Source: Loxodes magnus
Lineage: Eukaryota; Ciliophora; Karyorelictea; Loxodida; Loxodidae
Length of the DNA: 64,000 nucleotides
Direction: 5' to 3'
NCBI GenBank assembly: GCA_946699065.1
Contig: CAMPDV010007745.1
Span: forward strand, 21,583-85,582
Of this stretch, positions 35,815-46,900 are shown in pieces. Positions within the stretch are counted from its first letter, which is position 1. Every line of letters begins with the position of its first letter. Both the position numbers and the translations under genes were made by a program. The notes below the pieces were generated by a model. That model saw nothing but the letters and a program-made list of their open reading frames with translations, made no database searches and was not told where the DNA came from.

Positions 35815-36125
35815 TTAAATAGTGGAGGAGCAAGGCTCTAACTAAGATTAACTTAAACTCAAGTACCATGGAAGTACTTAAGAGCGACGAACTGGACAAG
35901 AATCTTGACAATAGCCAAGCAAGAAAGAGACATTGAGTAACGGCTGATGAAAGACGATTATATCTCTTGGGGGCATGACTCCAAACATTCTGAAGTAAAA
36001 TACAGAATTTCATAAGGAATGAAGCACTGGATTAAACTTCCAATAAGAGATTTTTTATTTTTTAAAATAAAATTTTAAAGAACTGCGTATTATCTAGAGT
36101 GCTACGTGTTCTAAAATCCAATTTA
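35815..36125 (+). mobile_element. SINE-like element H4
   Basis: A GC-richer body (about 35,820-36,030) leads to a hairpin at 36080-36111 and an AATTTATTTAT tail. The body is not the dimeric H1 type, but resembles the body of H5 (39,115-39,385) read in the same sense: blocks around CTCCTCC, AGTACTT and CTTTCATCA. The hairpin has changed GAGC/GCTC into GAAC/GTTC, keeping the pairing. Confidence 0.6.
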
Positions 36126-36208
36126 TTTATAAACAATTATTATTTTATAAATTTTTTAATATAATAACATACATATAAACTTAATAAATATTCTTTTTAA
36201 TTCATTTA

Positions 36209-36487
36209 TTTCAACTAAAACAGTTTTAGGAAACTTTTTTCCGATTGCTGACGCTCTCTTTTTAAGGAATAACGGTAATATCCTGTTGTGCTCCAGGCAC
36301 AGCTGCTAGGGAGCTTCATAGCTATGAGCAGCCAGGCTTCAAGCCCTATAGAGCGGATAACCTCAAAGACAGTGTTCAGAAAATGACTCTGACCAGGGAC
36401 TTTCTGATAGGAAAGAAACTTGTTCCTAGCCATAAAACCAGAAAGTGTAGAAAAGAAGGCCAATATCAGCTCCCACTATCTTTTCTA
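36209..36487 (+). mobile_element. Short GC-rich noncoding retroposon S2
   Basis: Sister of S1. The core from GGAATAACGG through GTGCTCCAGGCAC, GAGCAGCCAGGCTTCAAGCC and GACCAGGGACTTTCT to CAGCTCCCACTATC is nearly the same. It is about 27 bp shorter through scattered deletions. Target duplication not found. Confidence 0.7.
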
Positions 36488-36489
36488 GT

Positions 36490-37260
36490 ATTTAAAAATT
36501 TGATTAACTTAAAATTGTTTGCATAAGGATTAATTAATTAGGGATTTAAATTTTGAATAATTGATTTAGGAAAAAAAAGTTGAATATTAAAATAATAAAT
36601 CTGATTTCGTATTTGGATTTAAATATGAAGTTTTTAAATATTAAATGAAATAAGAATAATGATATAAAGGAATTGATATATAAAATGATAGAAATATAGT
36701 AATATCTATTTAATAGAAAGATATTTGATTTTAGTAAAGCATAAGAAAGTAATTTACAGTTTTATTCACAAATAAAAACTATGAAAAGATGATCAGGACT
36801 TTTAGAAATAAATTAGTAAATTAAAAGGAATGTTAATTAATATAACTACATAGTTTACATTTTACTTAATTAACCTTTAATGACAAATATAACTTATAAA
36901 ATAATAAAATAGAATCTATAAGATTATTATAAATATTACTATTATAGAAAGCTATAACATCTTATACAAATTTAATAAATATTTTACCAAATCATTGACT
37001 AATTTAGAACATTTTACCTATTTAATTTAGGAAATGTAAGCCTTTAGAGAAAAATGTGACTTATAAATGAGATAAAGCAAAGTCTAAAAAAGTTTTAGAT
37101 AAAATAAAATTTTATATTTTAATTAAAAACTATTTATAAGATTTTTGTTGCTTCATATATATTTTAATTAAACTTAATTTACCATCTAAATTATTAAATT
37201 TATCATTTTTTTAATTATATATTTGGAAATAATTTACGGGAAAAAATTAAGATTTTTATT
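36490..37260. other. AT-rich spacer with diverged duplication remnant
   Basis: No gene seen. The stretch around 36,590-36,860 resembles 11,640-11,900, sharing TTTGGATTTAAATAT and the order of nearby motifs. It is probably a further, older copy of the duplication's right arm. Confidence 0.45.
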
Positions 37261-37269
37261 AAGATAAAA

Positions 37270-37465
37270 ATAAAATTTCTTTTATCTTCATTTTATCATA
37301 CTGTTCAGATACGGAACTATTTTTTATTCTCCTTTTGTAATCCTTATAGTGGTTTGCCTTAAAATGATGAGGATGATTCTGGTGATTTTAATTTTTCTCT
37401 TCTAGTCTGGCTTATCTCCTTTCTTTGCTAATTTTTTGATTCTTGTTATTCTCCATTTCCCTGAT
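37270..37465 (-). CDS. Short basic ORF fragment
   Basis: Minus-strand frame from ATG near 37,463 reads MENNKNQKISKERRQARLEE, then HHFKANHYKDYKRRIKNSS. Polar and protein-like, about 65 residues. No family recognised; it may be a fragment of a gag-like or unrelated gene. Confidence 0.25.
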
Positions 37466-37620
37466 ATAATAATGAAAATAATATATAATATTCTCTTATT
37501 TCTTTGATTTATTGGCTAATTAATATAATTGTAGAATAATAATTATTTATATAATATAAAATATTAGAAATGCTATTGTATAAATATGAGCCTTAATAAA
37601 GTATTATTGATTTGGAGATA

Positions 37621-39040
37621 AATAAATAAATAAATTTGATTATAGAGTGCGTAGCACCTCGTTGATGCGCAGCTCTTTACATATCTCAATATATGTTCGT
37701 TTCTTCAAGTAAGCCTTTAGATAATAGAAATTCTTCTTCTATTAGTTACATATCTTCCTTATTTTCCTCTATATTATCTCTCTTTCTTCTGTCTTCTATC
37801 TATCTACGTTTTATTAAATCTTTATTGCAAGCTTAATTTATTTTTTCTTACAAATCTTACTAGTTTTCATTTCTAATTCTTTTCTTTTTGATCAAGCTTT
37901 TATACACTCATAAAAATTATCCTTTTCCTGCTCTATAGTTTTTTCCTATTTCTTTTTTTAATTCAATTTTCTTTTCTATATATCCTCTTTTTCTTTTTTC
38001 TAATAAGTCTTTGATATAATCTTTTATTGTCAAGTCAACTTAGCTCTTTTTTACTCTTCTTAGGTTCTAATGAATTTCTCGAATTTGGCCGTTCCTCATA
38101 TTATATCAAATAGTTTCATTCCTTATCTCTCTACTCATATTGTTCTAAGATTTCAGATACATTATTATCTTCCTTCTTTGTATTCTGAACAGTTTTCTAT
38201 GATATACCTTTCATTTTCTCTTGTATTGCTACATATATGCATTGACTTGTCATAACTAAGTGTCTTTCTTTTAGCAATTCTAACTCCCATTACATTTCGT
38301 TCTTATTCTAAATAGGTAACAGATTTCTTCTTTTCTATTTTTATTATATCTCAGGTAGTTGGGTGGTCCTACTACATTTTCATCAAATCATATTTTTCTA
38401 TATTATAATGTTGTTATCATTTACTCAATCCTTTCTCTATCTTATACGTATACTCTATATTCTCATATTGCAATATTAATGTTTTTCTTTCCTTTTTAAT
38501 TGTTATTACCATCATCTATAAATATTTCTTTGTCTTCAATTTTTAATTCTACTTTTATTGCTGTGCAGTATTATTCAAATATAAAGTTCTCTTCTTTACT
38601 TAGGCCGAACAATAATCCCTCTAACGTTTTTTGTCATAGATGATGTTTAAATTTCATAAATTGCAATTCGTGTTCTAACATCTCCTTTTGCACTTGAAAA
38701 GGGGCATCTATGATTGTTCGTAAAGATCTTCTCTATATTATTTCTAGTTGTTCCATCGCTTATTTTCCTACAAATTATTCGCAATATGGGATCACTTCTG
38801 TCCAATAACTGAAAACTGAGCTTACGAAGGTTTTTATCATTATTCCTGCATTATATGGTGTTAATCCCTTATTCATTGTTACTTTTCCCAACATTTATGT
38901 TTGCCATTTTTATGCTGCTTCTAGTCTATTCTCCATGTGTTTTTCAAAACTGATGTTCTCTTCTATTATATGGTCTAGGTATAAAAGGTCCTTACCCTTT
39001 CGATACTTAAATTTCCTACCTCGATAGTATATCCAATATT
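37621..39040 (-). mobile_element. 5'-truncated LINE (non-LTR retrotransposon) 3' fragment
   Basis: Minus-strand coding from about 39,030 resembles the region after the reverse-transcriptase catalytic core of LINEs: DLLYLDHIIEENISFEKHM, then EAAQKWQTQMLGKV, KTFVSSVFSYWTEVIPY and QLEIIQRRSLRTIIDAP. Further on is a Cys/His-type C-terminal motif (HICSNTRENERYIIENC) and a basic tail. One or more frame changes occur near 38,270. It ends in a hairpin (37645-37675) and an (ATTT)n tail at 37,621-37,640. That makes it a 5'-truncated, inactive LINE copy whose 3' end is shared with the H elements. The YxDD catalytic motif is not in the fragment. Confidence 0.75.
37645..37675 (-). other. 3' hairpin of LINE fragment
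   Basis: Same hairpin design as in H1 (GAGT.GCG.TAG...CGC.A.GCTC on the plus strand, one G-T pair). It lies between the LINE coding end and its tail. Confidence 0.6.
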
Positions 39041-39061
39041 TATAATAAATAAAATTTGACT

Positions 39062-39385
39062 TATAAATAAATAAGATTAGAGAGTGCGTAGTATCTCAAT
39101 AATGCTCAGCTCTTTAATGAAGATTTTTAAAGGTAAAAAATATTTTCTGAAGTCTTCCACAGTGCTAGCATCCTTTGTGAATCTCATCTTCTATAAGGCG
39201 TTATTGGAATACTCTCTAAGAGACCTTAGTATCTGGCATCTTTCATCAATAACGATACTCGATGCCTATTTAGTCTTTGTCTTCTCTCTTGGCCCCTACT
39301 AAGCCTCCTGTTCGATTCTTCGCCCATGAGTACTTCCTTGTACCAGATCTTAAGTGAATGTCAGCTGGAAGATTACTCCTCCCTA
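39062..39385 (-). mobile_element. SINE-like element H5
   Basis: GC-richer body 39,115-39,385 read on the minus strand, followed by hairpin (39082-39112, weaker pairing) and a TTATTTATTTAT tail at about 39,064-39,078. It interrupts a third copy of the 1,200-1,760 repeat, whose sequence resumes at about 39,390. Body related to H4. Confidence 0.6.
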
Positions 39386-39389
39386 TTTA

Positions 39390-39905
39390 TATATATATAA
39401 TAATTTTTAGAAATGTTTATAATATATTTAAATATTCTTTTTGTATAATTTGGTTTATTTTATTTCTTCTTTATCTTAATCTGTATTCTATTCTTATATT
39501 TTTTAATTTTTAAAAAATATATCTTTTTTTCATACACTATGTGTTTAAAAATATTTACAAAGATAGCACATCAATTGCCAATATTGCAAAATATTTAATT
39601 TAAATTTTGATTAAATTTAAGATCAAGATTGCAATTCTTACAAAAATAGTTAATTGAATATTTTAAAAGGAAAAAACTAGTTTTGCTTTAAATATAAATC
39701 TTTAAGTTTATGAATAATAAAAAAATAGGAAGAAGTTATTTCATTTTGTTCATAATTATTTAGTTCATAAATCTTATCATATAGAATGCTACTAAGTAAA
39801 AATCATATGTGACATAGTATTCCATAAGATTTTCACATTCTTATAGTTTCAAATCTTAAATTGGCATATATTTTAAGTTTGATGCTAATTAAATTCAGTA
39901 AGTAG
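39390..39905 (+). repeat. Third, diverged copy of the 1,240-1,760 repeat
   Basis: Alignable to 1,240-1,760 and 24,110-24,620, with many substitutions and small indels; shared landmarks include CATACACT and GACATAG. It is followed 290 bp later by E5, as copies 1 and 2 are followed by E2, but without the P/M ORF modules. Confidence 0.7.
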
Positions 39906-40193
39906 AAAAAAGAAGTGAATTAAGGCAGCTAATTGGTAAAATATCATAGTATATAATTATAGTTCTTAATATTTCATTTCAAGGATATAAAAATCAATGA
40001 TCATCATATAATTGAAATATATTCTTGTACATATTAAAATTACTTAAAATTATGAGGATGAGTAAAATTCGTTATTTAAGCATCCTGCAAGACAAATAAT
40101 TAAGAAGTCAAGACAATATGGTCCAAAAAAGGCATAAAGATACTGCATAATAACAGAACAATAATTTACTACTAATAAATTCTTAAGAAAAAA

Positions 40194-41020
40194 ATGGAAA
40201 GCTTCAAATCAGATTTCTACTCTACCTCAAAGAAGGAGAGAAACCAGAAACCACTCTCAGCCAGTCTTCTTTTACTTAATCCTAACCTTTTTCTTAATCT
40301 TAATAACCTGAATAGGAACAGAAATAAGCTTAGAAGACAGCACATAAAACAACACCAACCTCATAAGAGAAACCAAGGAAGCAGATGAAGTCTGCTCTTC
40401 ACTAGGAGGTCTCGGAGTTCAATCATTTAGCCAGATGAATATGGAATAGCTCATCAAAGTGGTTCTAAACCTTCAGGAAGAGGTAGGAAGTTGAAAAAGG
40501 ACAATGACAAGCTAATTGAGAATCTGAACAAGCAAGAGGAAATCAAATAAAGAATTATGTCCCAGGAAAGAGATTTAAATGCTTTCTGAAGCATTTAATG
40601 AGATCAAAACAACCAATCTTAAAGCTAGCAATAGAAACAGACTGAAATTGGAAATAGAATAGAGAAATAGAAGAAAGATAGTTAAAATTACAACTTCAAA
40701 TGGAAATAAGAGAGCATAAAAGTGACCCAATGTTGATTAAAGAAGAAATTATTAGAAAGTCTTAAAACAAATAGAAGTAAATAAGGATTAGAAAAAAATG
40801 CTTTTGTTGTGGAAGCTTGTGGCATTTATATCGTAAATGTAAGAAATTATAGCAGAAAAAACTGAATTATTGGATCCAAGAAAAAAGAAGAAATAATCAA
40901 GAAGAAGCAAGTTTTGTATTGCAGTTTAAGTGGAGAAATATATAAAATCAGGAAAAATGCAATAAGACAAGAAAAGGAAAGGAGAGGAAGGTAAATCTGG
41001 AAAATTCCGAGTTCCCAATC
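40194..41020 (+). pseudogene. Gag-like CCHC ORF of element E5
   Basis: Close relative of E2: MESFKSDFYSTSKKERNQK at the start, then (other frame) QPEQEQKQAQK and KPRKQMKSALHQEVSEF. The intact knuckle at 40799-40840, CFCCGSLWHLYRKC, has its Trp encoded by TGG at the same place where E3 has TGA; this is direct support for TGA = Trp. At least two one-base deletions relative to E2 (near 40,250 and 40,430) break the frame. The first 65 codons look open even in the standard code only by chance. Confidence 0.65.
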
Positions 41021-41129
41021 TCGCTAAATTGGCGATACCAAACATTTTTATTTAACAGCAGGGAACATGAACTGTTATCTTCTGGACTTTGTTGAAATAC
41101 CTTAAAAATGGAAAACTTAATTTATATAT

Positions 41130-41655
41130 TATTAATATTATTATATATTTTTTTTAAAAAACCGCCAAAGTTGCTCGAAGGTGAACAACAAGGTTATCTT
41201 CATCAGAGGTTGGGGAAGTTAAGTACCCATAATCGATTTTATGTCTTCCTCTGCTTTGGTTTGGCCTCAAGACATAAGATTCTTAGACCTTCGGCCCTGG
41301 CTAAGTTTAGATTTAATTCTGGAACTAAAAAGAAATAATATTGCGAGCTTCATCAAAGGTGGGGAATTTAAGTACCCATAATTGACACATGTCGTCCTCT
41401 GCTTTGGTGATGCATTGAGACACAATCCTGTCATGTCTTTGGACCTCCAACAAGTAGAAAATATTACGAGTATTCTTAAATTATATCAGTATTGAACATT
41501 TTTATCAGTACTGAATAATTATACCAGTATTGAACAAGGTCTACCAGTATCTGATAATTTTATCTGTAACAAACATTCTTGTCAGTATGAAACATTTTTT
41601 AAAGAGCTGCGCACCAATGAGAGTGCTACGCGCTCTATAATAAAATTTATTATTT
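41130..41655 (+). mobile_element. Dimeric SINE-like element H6
   Basis: Two tandem related units: about 41,198-41,294 and 41,348-41,450, both beginning CTTCATCA-AGGT and sharing AAGTACCCATAAT and CCTCTGCTTTGGT. About six ~20-bp repeats follow (41,482-41,600), then the hairpin at 41604-41635 and an AAATTTATTATTTATTTA tail. It is the inverted counterpart of H1 with small differences. A short plus-strand open frame here is accidental. Confidence 0.75.
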
Positions 41656-42042
41656 ATTTATAAAAATTAATCTCAAATGATTAATTACTATACTAATATT
41701 TAATTCATTTTTATTTATTTTTTTACTTTATATTTATATATTTAATTTAGAAATTAAACTTATTATGAATTAATATGAAATTATTAATAAATATACTATT
41801 TCTATTAACCTATAAATGGGTAAATGATTTCTTAGAAGAAGTAAAAGATTTATAATTTTTTATTTTGTGACTATTTAAAAATTATAAAATAGCCTTAAGC
41901 AATTTTTATCAAAGTATTTAAGAAAGTAATTATTTTTTATAGTTACAAAACGATTTCGAAATTTAGCAGATTAAATAAAAAAGCTGAAGAGTTAACTTTT
42001 TATAAAAAGTTGCTTTAAATAAAAAATTCTTAGACTCTTTTA

Positions 42043-42877
42043 ATAATAATAATAATAATAGTAAACTAAAAGTAATTAAAGTTTAGCATTCCCTGGATTT
42101 TCAACCAGGTTTTTGCTACCATTTTTTAGCGTGGATGGATACCACGCCATTTTTTTATGTGGATGGAACCACAGAGGATCTTCTGTCTTTTATGTGAATA
42201 GTTTTCTCTTGTAAATCCCTGTTTAGGTTATTCAGAGTCTGCTGAGTATGCTTAACGTTCTTTATTGTTCTTTTATCTAAATTTATCTTCACTAATCGCA
42301 ATTTTGTAATAAGTGTCACTTTGATTTGCAATAATAGCATTGTTTGCCTTGTTTTTTCTTGAATCTCTTCAGAAATACTTTTTTTTCAAGTTAATCGATT
42401 CTTTTGATTAAATCTATATTAATCTTTTAGTCATTCTATTTTTCTTAAACGTTTGCTTATGTAGAAACATTTTCGATAATCATATTTTGTTCTTGCTTAA
42501 AATTCGATTGAGATTATTCATATAGTTACTATTCCGTGACTAGATTATTCTAAATCAATTATCGTCTAATTATTAGAAGCTCGTTATTTTAATCTTCGAT
42601 AGTATTCATTAGTTCTCTTATTTTTTCCCCTTGGTTGTAAATTGTTTCCTAATAATTTTGTATTATTGTTTTCATTTGGTCAAGCTATATTTATATTTCG
42701 GATTATTTTTATACCTTTACTGGATTCGATTCTATTGCTCCGATTATGATTTTTCCTTCAGAGGAGGAACTTGATTTATCTTCTTGTTGTTGTTGTCTCT
42801 GCATTTGTTTCGCAGCTTTCCTTTTTGCGTTCTTAATTTGGTTTTTGGAAAGGCGAATAGATTATTCCATTTTTTTT
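42043..42877 (-). mobile_element. Gag-like retroposon E3b with 17-bp TSD
   Basis: An 835-bp element on the minus strand. ATTCTTAGACTCTTTTA flanks it at 42026-42042 and 42878-42894. Its 5' end is an A-run directly before ATG (complement 42870), and its 3' end is a (TTA)n tract of about seven units at 42,043-42,062. A perfect long target duplication and long microsatellite tail suggest a recent insertion. Confidence 0.9.
42063..42870 (-). CDS. E3b gag-like CCHC protein, continuous frame
   Basis: One uninterrupted frame of about 265 residues: MEQSIRLSKNQIKNAKRKAA, a Gln-rich and Ser-rich N-terminus, and long helices (IIQNYQETIYNQGEKIRELM; RIDQLEKKVFLKRFKKK). The zinc knuckle at 42298-42339 reads CYYCKSKWHLLQNC with a TGA Trp. 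A Trp-rich tail follows (DPLWFHPHKKMAWYP; NGSKNLVENPGNAKL). Basic knuckle and coiled region are typical of LINE ORF1/Gag RNA chaperones; that role is inferred. No reverse transcriptase is encoded. No in-frame TGA occurs at the end, so a TAA near the 3' end (as in the Condylostoma type of termination) or read-out beyond the element is needed. Best candidate for an active copy. Confidence 0.75.
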
Positions 42878-42894
42878 ATTCTTAGACTCTTTTA

Positions 42895-43984
42895 TTAAAT
42901 CAAGTTTATTTTGTACAAAGTTACACTCATCATTTGTACTTTATGATTAAATCTTAACTTTTCTATTTGAAACCTATAAATAATAGTAATGATTCGTTTA
43001 ATAATTATGAAGTTTATTTAAGACTTTTGTAATTCAAGATTAGCATGAAACTTTTTAGGTTAGCAAGGAAACTAAATAAATTTAATATAAAGAACTATAC
43101 TGGTGATATATCCTTTGCATAAATAGAAATTTAAAGCTTCGTTTTTAGATCTGAAAATCAAATAAGCGGAGATTTAATTTTTTGAACAAGAAAAATGTAA
43201 AATTGAAGGTTGAGTAAAAGTTATTACAAGATGATTAATTAAATTTTTATCTCAACTAAATTTTAAATTCGAGAAAGAAGAATTCCAGATTAAACTAATA
43301 ACCACTTTATATTAAAAAATAAGTGATTTTAGTCATTAAAGAAACAAAAAATGATTAAATCATAAACTATTATTTAAATACAGAGAGATGTAAGTCAATT
43401 GCCTAAAAGAAAGTTAAATTAAATGAAGATTAATTATTATGAAAAAGAAACTAAAAATTATTAAAATGATATATCCCTTTTATAATAATGATATATATTT
43501 GAATATATCTATATTTCTAAATTTAAAATATTAAACCATATTTTATTCATTTAGATTATTTCTCAATGTTTCTCCTTTTTTTCTAAAATAAAATATTGTT
43601 TCTAATGTATCTTTACAATTTTGCTATGCTTTATTTATCTAAAGAAATATAACTTTTAATTCTTTGAAAGCTCATTTATAATTTTAAATTATCATGCTTG
43701 ATATAAATTTTGTTTTAAAGCTACTAATTAAAGTCCACACTAAAATTCCAAGACATTTTGCATTAAATTTAAATGAATTATAAAGATATTATTTATTTTT
43801 AATGCTATATAGAGTTATTTATTAATTAATGATTAAGTTCATTTCATTCAAAATATCTTAATAACTTAAACTTCTTTTACGATTAACAGAAAAGAACTGT
43901 TGAAAGTGAATAATGATTTAAAATAAAATTAAGTCTTTTAAAATTGAAAGGAAAAGTTTAAGAAAGTTATTGTTTATTTTTTTT
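42895..43984. other. AT-rich spacer
   Basis: No gene recognised. Lies at the 3' end of the large surface-protein gene; its true end could extend slightly into this region. Confidence 0.5.
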
Positions 43985-46900
43985 CTCTACTAGGATACTG
44001 GTAAATTCATTTGAGGAAGGAATTTAAAAAGAGATACTTTAATCCTTCCATCCACTCTTCGATTTGTCTTATGTTTAATTTCATTCTCAAGAACTATGAC
44101 TTTCATCTTTGTTTTCTTCTTCTTCTTCTTAAAACTCTTTAATCGTAAGCAGTTTTTCCTTTTTTTTAATGTTAAAAGTTTTAAGATTAAAAATTTAAAC
44201 TTATTTGACTTACCAAAGTTCATCATCATTTGATTCTTCAGTTAATGCTTATTCGCTTTAAATTTTTATTAATTTTTTTGTTTTAGCTTTCATTCTTTCT
44301 ACTTCCATTCCTTCTACTTTAATTTATTCTTTTATAAATAATTAATCTTTCTGCTATTAGTTGAAAAAGCTTTCTTTTATTTTAGTATTCTCGTTAATTT
44401 AATTTTCTTTAGGAGTATTTTAAAATGAAACATTATGAGAATTTTGTTCTTCATTCTCATAAAACTATAGTTGAACTTTAAATTTTTCATATTCTTATAG
44501 AAAAGTTTTTATACGGTTATTTCAGTATTTTCTTCATGACTATTAAAAGCTAAGACAATTAATTGTATAGAGATCATTTAAGTTCAAATCCTTGAGAAGG
44601 GACAATTCTATTTACTTAAGCAAAGAAGGTATTTTCTAGTTTTAAAATAGTTGATAAAGTCTTCTACTGTGTTTGTTATCTAAAGCCAAGCTTAAATCAT
44701 GCTCTTAGTCTGATTCTTTTTGATTAGGTTTTTTGAAAAGTCTAAGTATTTTAGTTTTGATTTTCTAAATTAAAGTATTTTGTTGAGGTTATTGAGAAAC
44801 AATAAGTTTTCTTTCCATTTTAGAAATGGTTTCAAGCAAGTTAGCTTTGCTATTAGAAAGACATAAACTAAATATTTTCTTAAGAGTTTTATTTTAAACT
44901 GAGTTTCCTATTTCTATTGTTATTTACCTAAACCAAAAGATATGAAACTATCCATTTGCTATCACAAGCAATATGAAAAGAGCATAATCTATAAACAGTT
45001 TTCTTTCTCCAGAGTCAAAATAAATTCCAATGTATAGAATGAAAGATGAAATTAGTAAATAGTTCACTTCTAGGATATTTAGATCTTTCTTTATATAAGG
45101 CTAAAATTTTATTTAGCAAGAAACACAAATTATCATTATCAAAACAAGACACCAAAATTAAAAAATTATCGAATTATTCTACAAAAATACTAGAATAGAA
45201 GAAATTGCTTGCTTCTAGTACATCTTAAAGAACTCTCAGTAGTAGAAATTCTCTTTATACCCATTTGTTAAAAACCCAAACTTGGATTTTATTTTATAGC
45301 TTTAAATAATTTTCCTATTTTTATAAAGATATAAAATCACTAGGAAAGGAACCAAAAATCCATAAAATAAATACCCTGGTAAAGATAAAACTAAAACGAA
45401 TTGCCTATGAGATCCCTATCAGCATGTGATATCAGTATAAGAATTTAATACTGAAGTATTTTCCGAAATTTAGTAGCAACTTAAGGAGTTAAAAATAGTT
45501 TAAATCAAGTCAGTATAAATCTGAAAGAATGAGATTGTCATTATACTAATAGCTACTGGTTTGTTAAAGTTTTTTTTTCTTATTAAAGATCATAAAAATA
45601 ATACCAAAAGTGTAAGTACTCAAATGCCGAATGGAAGTAGCAAAGTGCCGGATACTTTGCTATAGTACTATTACTCTCCTTCTTCATTTAAAATGCAATC
45701 CAATTTTATAATATTGGAAGTTACAATGTGAAATCCTTAGTTAAATTTAAATAGTTCTGTAATGATGTTTGGTCAATCGAATTTAAAACTTTTAATAAGA
45801 ATGGAGTATTGTATGTGGTTCGATAGTATTTTGAAATAAGCACCAAAATAGGATCTTTATGATTTTTTTAAAGTTTTCTTAACTACGAACAATATATAAA
45901 TGACAAAAATGATAAAGATAAGAAAGGCAAATAAAATTGAAAATCTTTTGCTTTAGCATTTTATACATTTATTAAATTCATTTTTTGATCTTCTTTAATC
46001 ACAAACATCACATAAAACTCCTTTATATCCTTTTTAGCATTTTCCTTTCCAGTTTATTTCATTTTATAACTTTTCTCTTTCCTTTTCATCAGAATTTTCC
46101 AAATAAGTTTTAAGTCAATTTTTACCTGCAAAAGTACCTAAGCATGCTTCTGAAGTTGGACACTTGTGAATTTGAGATGAGTTAAAAGACGTTCTTCAGT
46201 AACCTTAATTTGGAGCAATTAAATTAGCACCATAACATTTTGCTCCTAACATACATTATTAGCAAGATAAATCGTTTTTATTCAATGAATATTATCCATA
46301 AAAACAGTTTTTACATAAATTTCCGTCTACGAGAATCTATCCTTGTAAGCATGGCTAAATAGGGAGTTCTATTTACATTGTATTAGTCATATTTTGGTCA
46401 TAAAATAGATTGTTTTGGTCTATTGCATTCGATTCTAACTACACATGAACTAAGTCTCCAGGTTTGGCTTTGATGATGATATCTTAAATATCAAAAGTTC
46501 CTTGATTAGCTTAGAATCTTGTTTTTCCTGCTAGTTGAGCATCATCTGAAAAAACTTGAATAATAGAAGTAGAATCACTTTTTACAATCTATCCATATAT
46601 ATCAACTATTTAAATTTGGAACTAAGAAACTGGAAAACCTGGAATATTAGTAAGGCATTTTCTGCTAGTAATATTTTCGTAACAGTGAGATAGAACATCA
46701 GTAATAGAGTTATTACTATATTTATATCCAAACGAAGCTAAATTATTTCCATAATAGGCTTTATTATTTTAAAACAAAGAACAAATTTCTTTACTTCAAG
46801 CATTAGGAATCAGAGTAATCACCGATCCCTAAAATGAAATGGCTCCTCCTTCACTTATTTGAGTCATTATTTAGTTGTTTATAAAATAGTTATTTTAAAC

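Noticed and set aside
36215-36463. Minus-strand 82-codon ORF within S2
   Set aside because: Not conserved as a frame in S1, where indels break it; the element looks noncoding.
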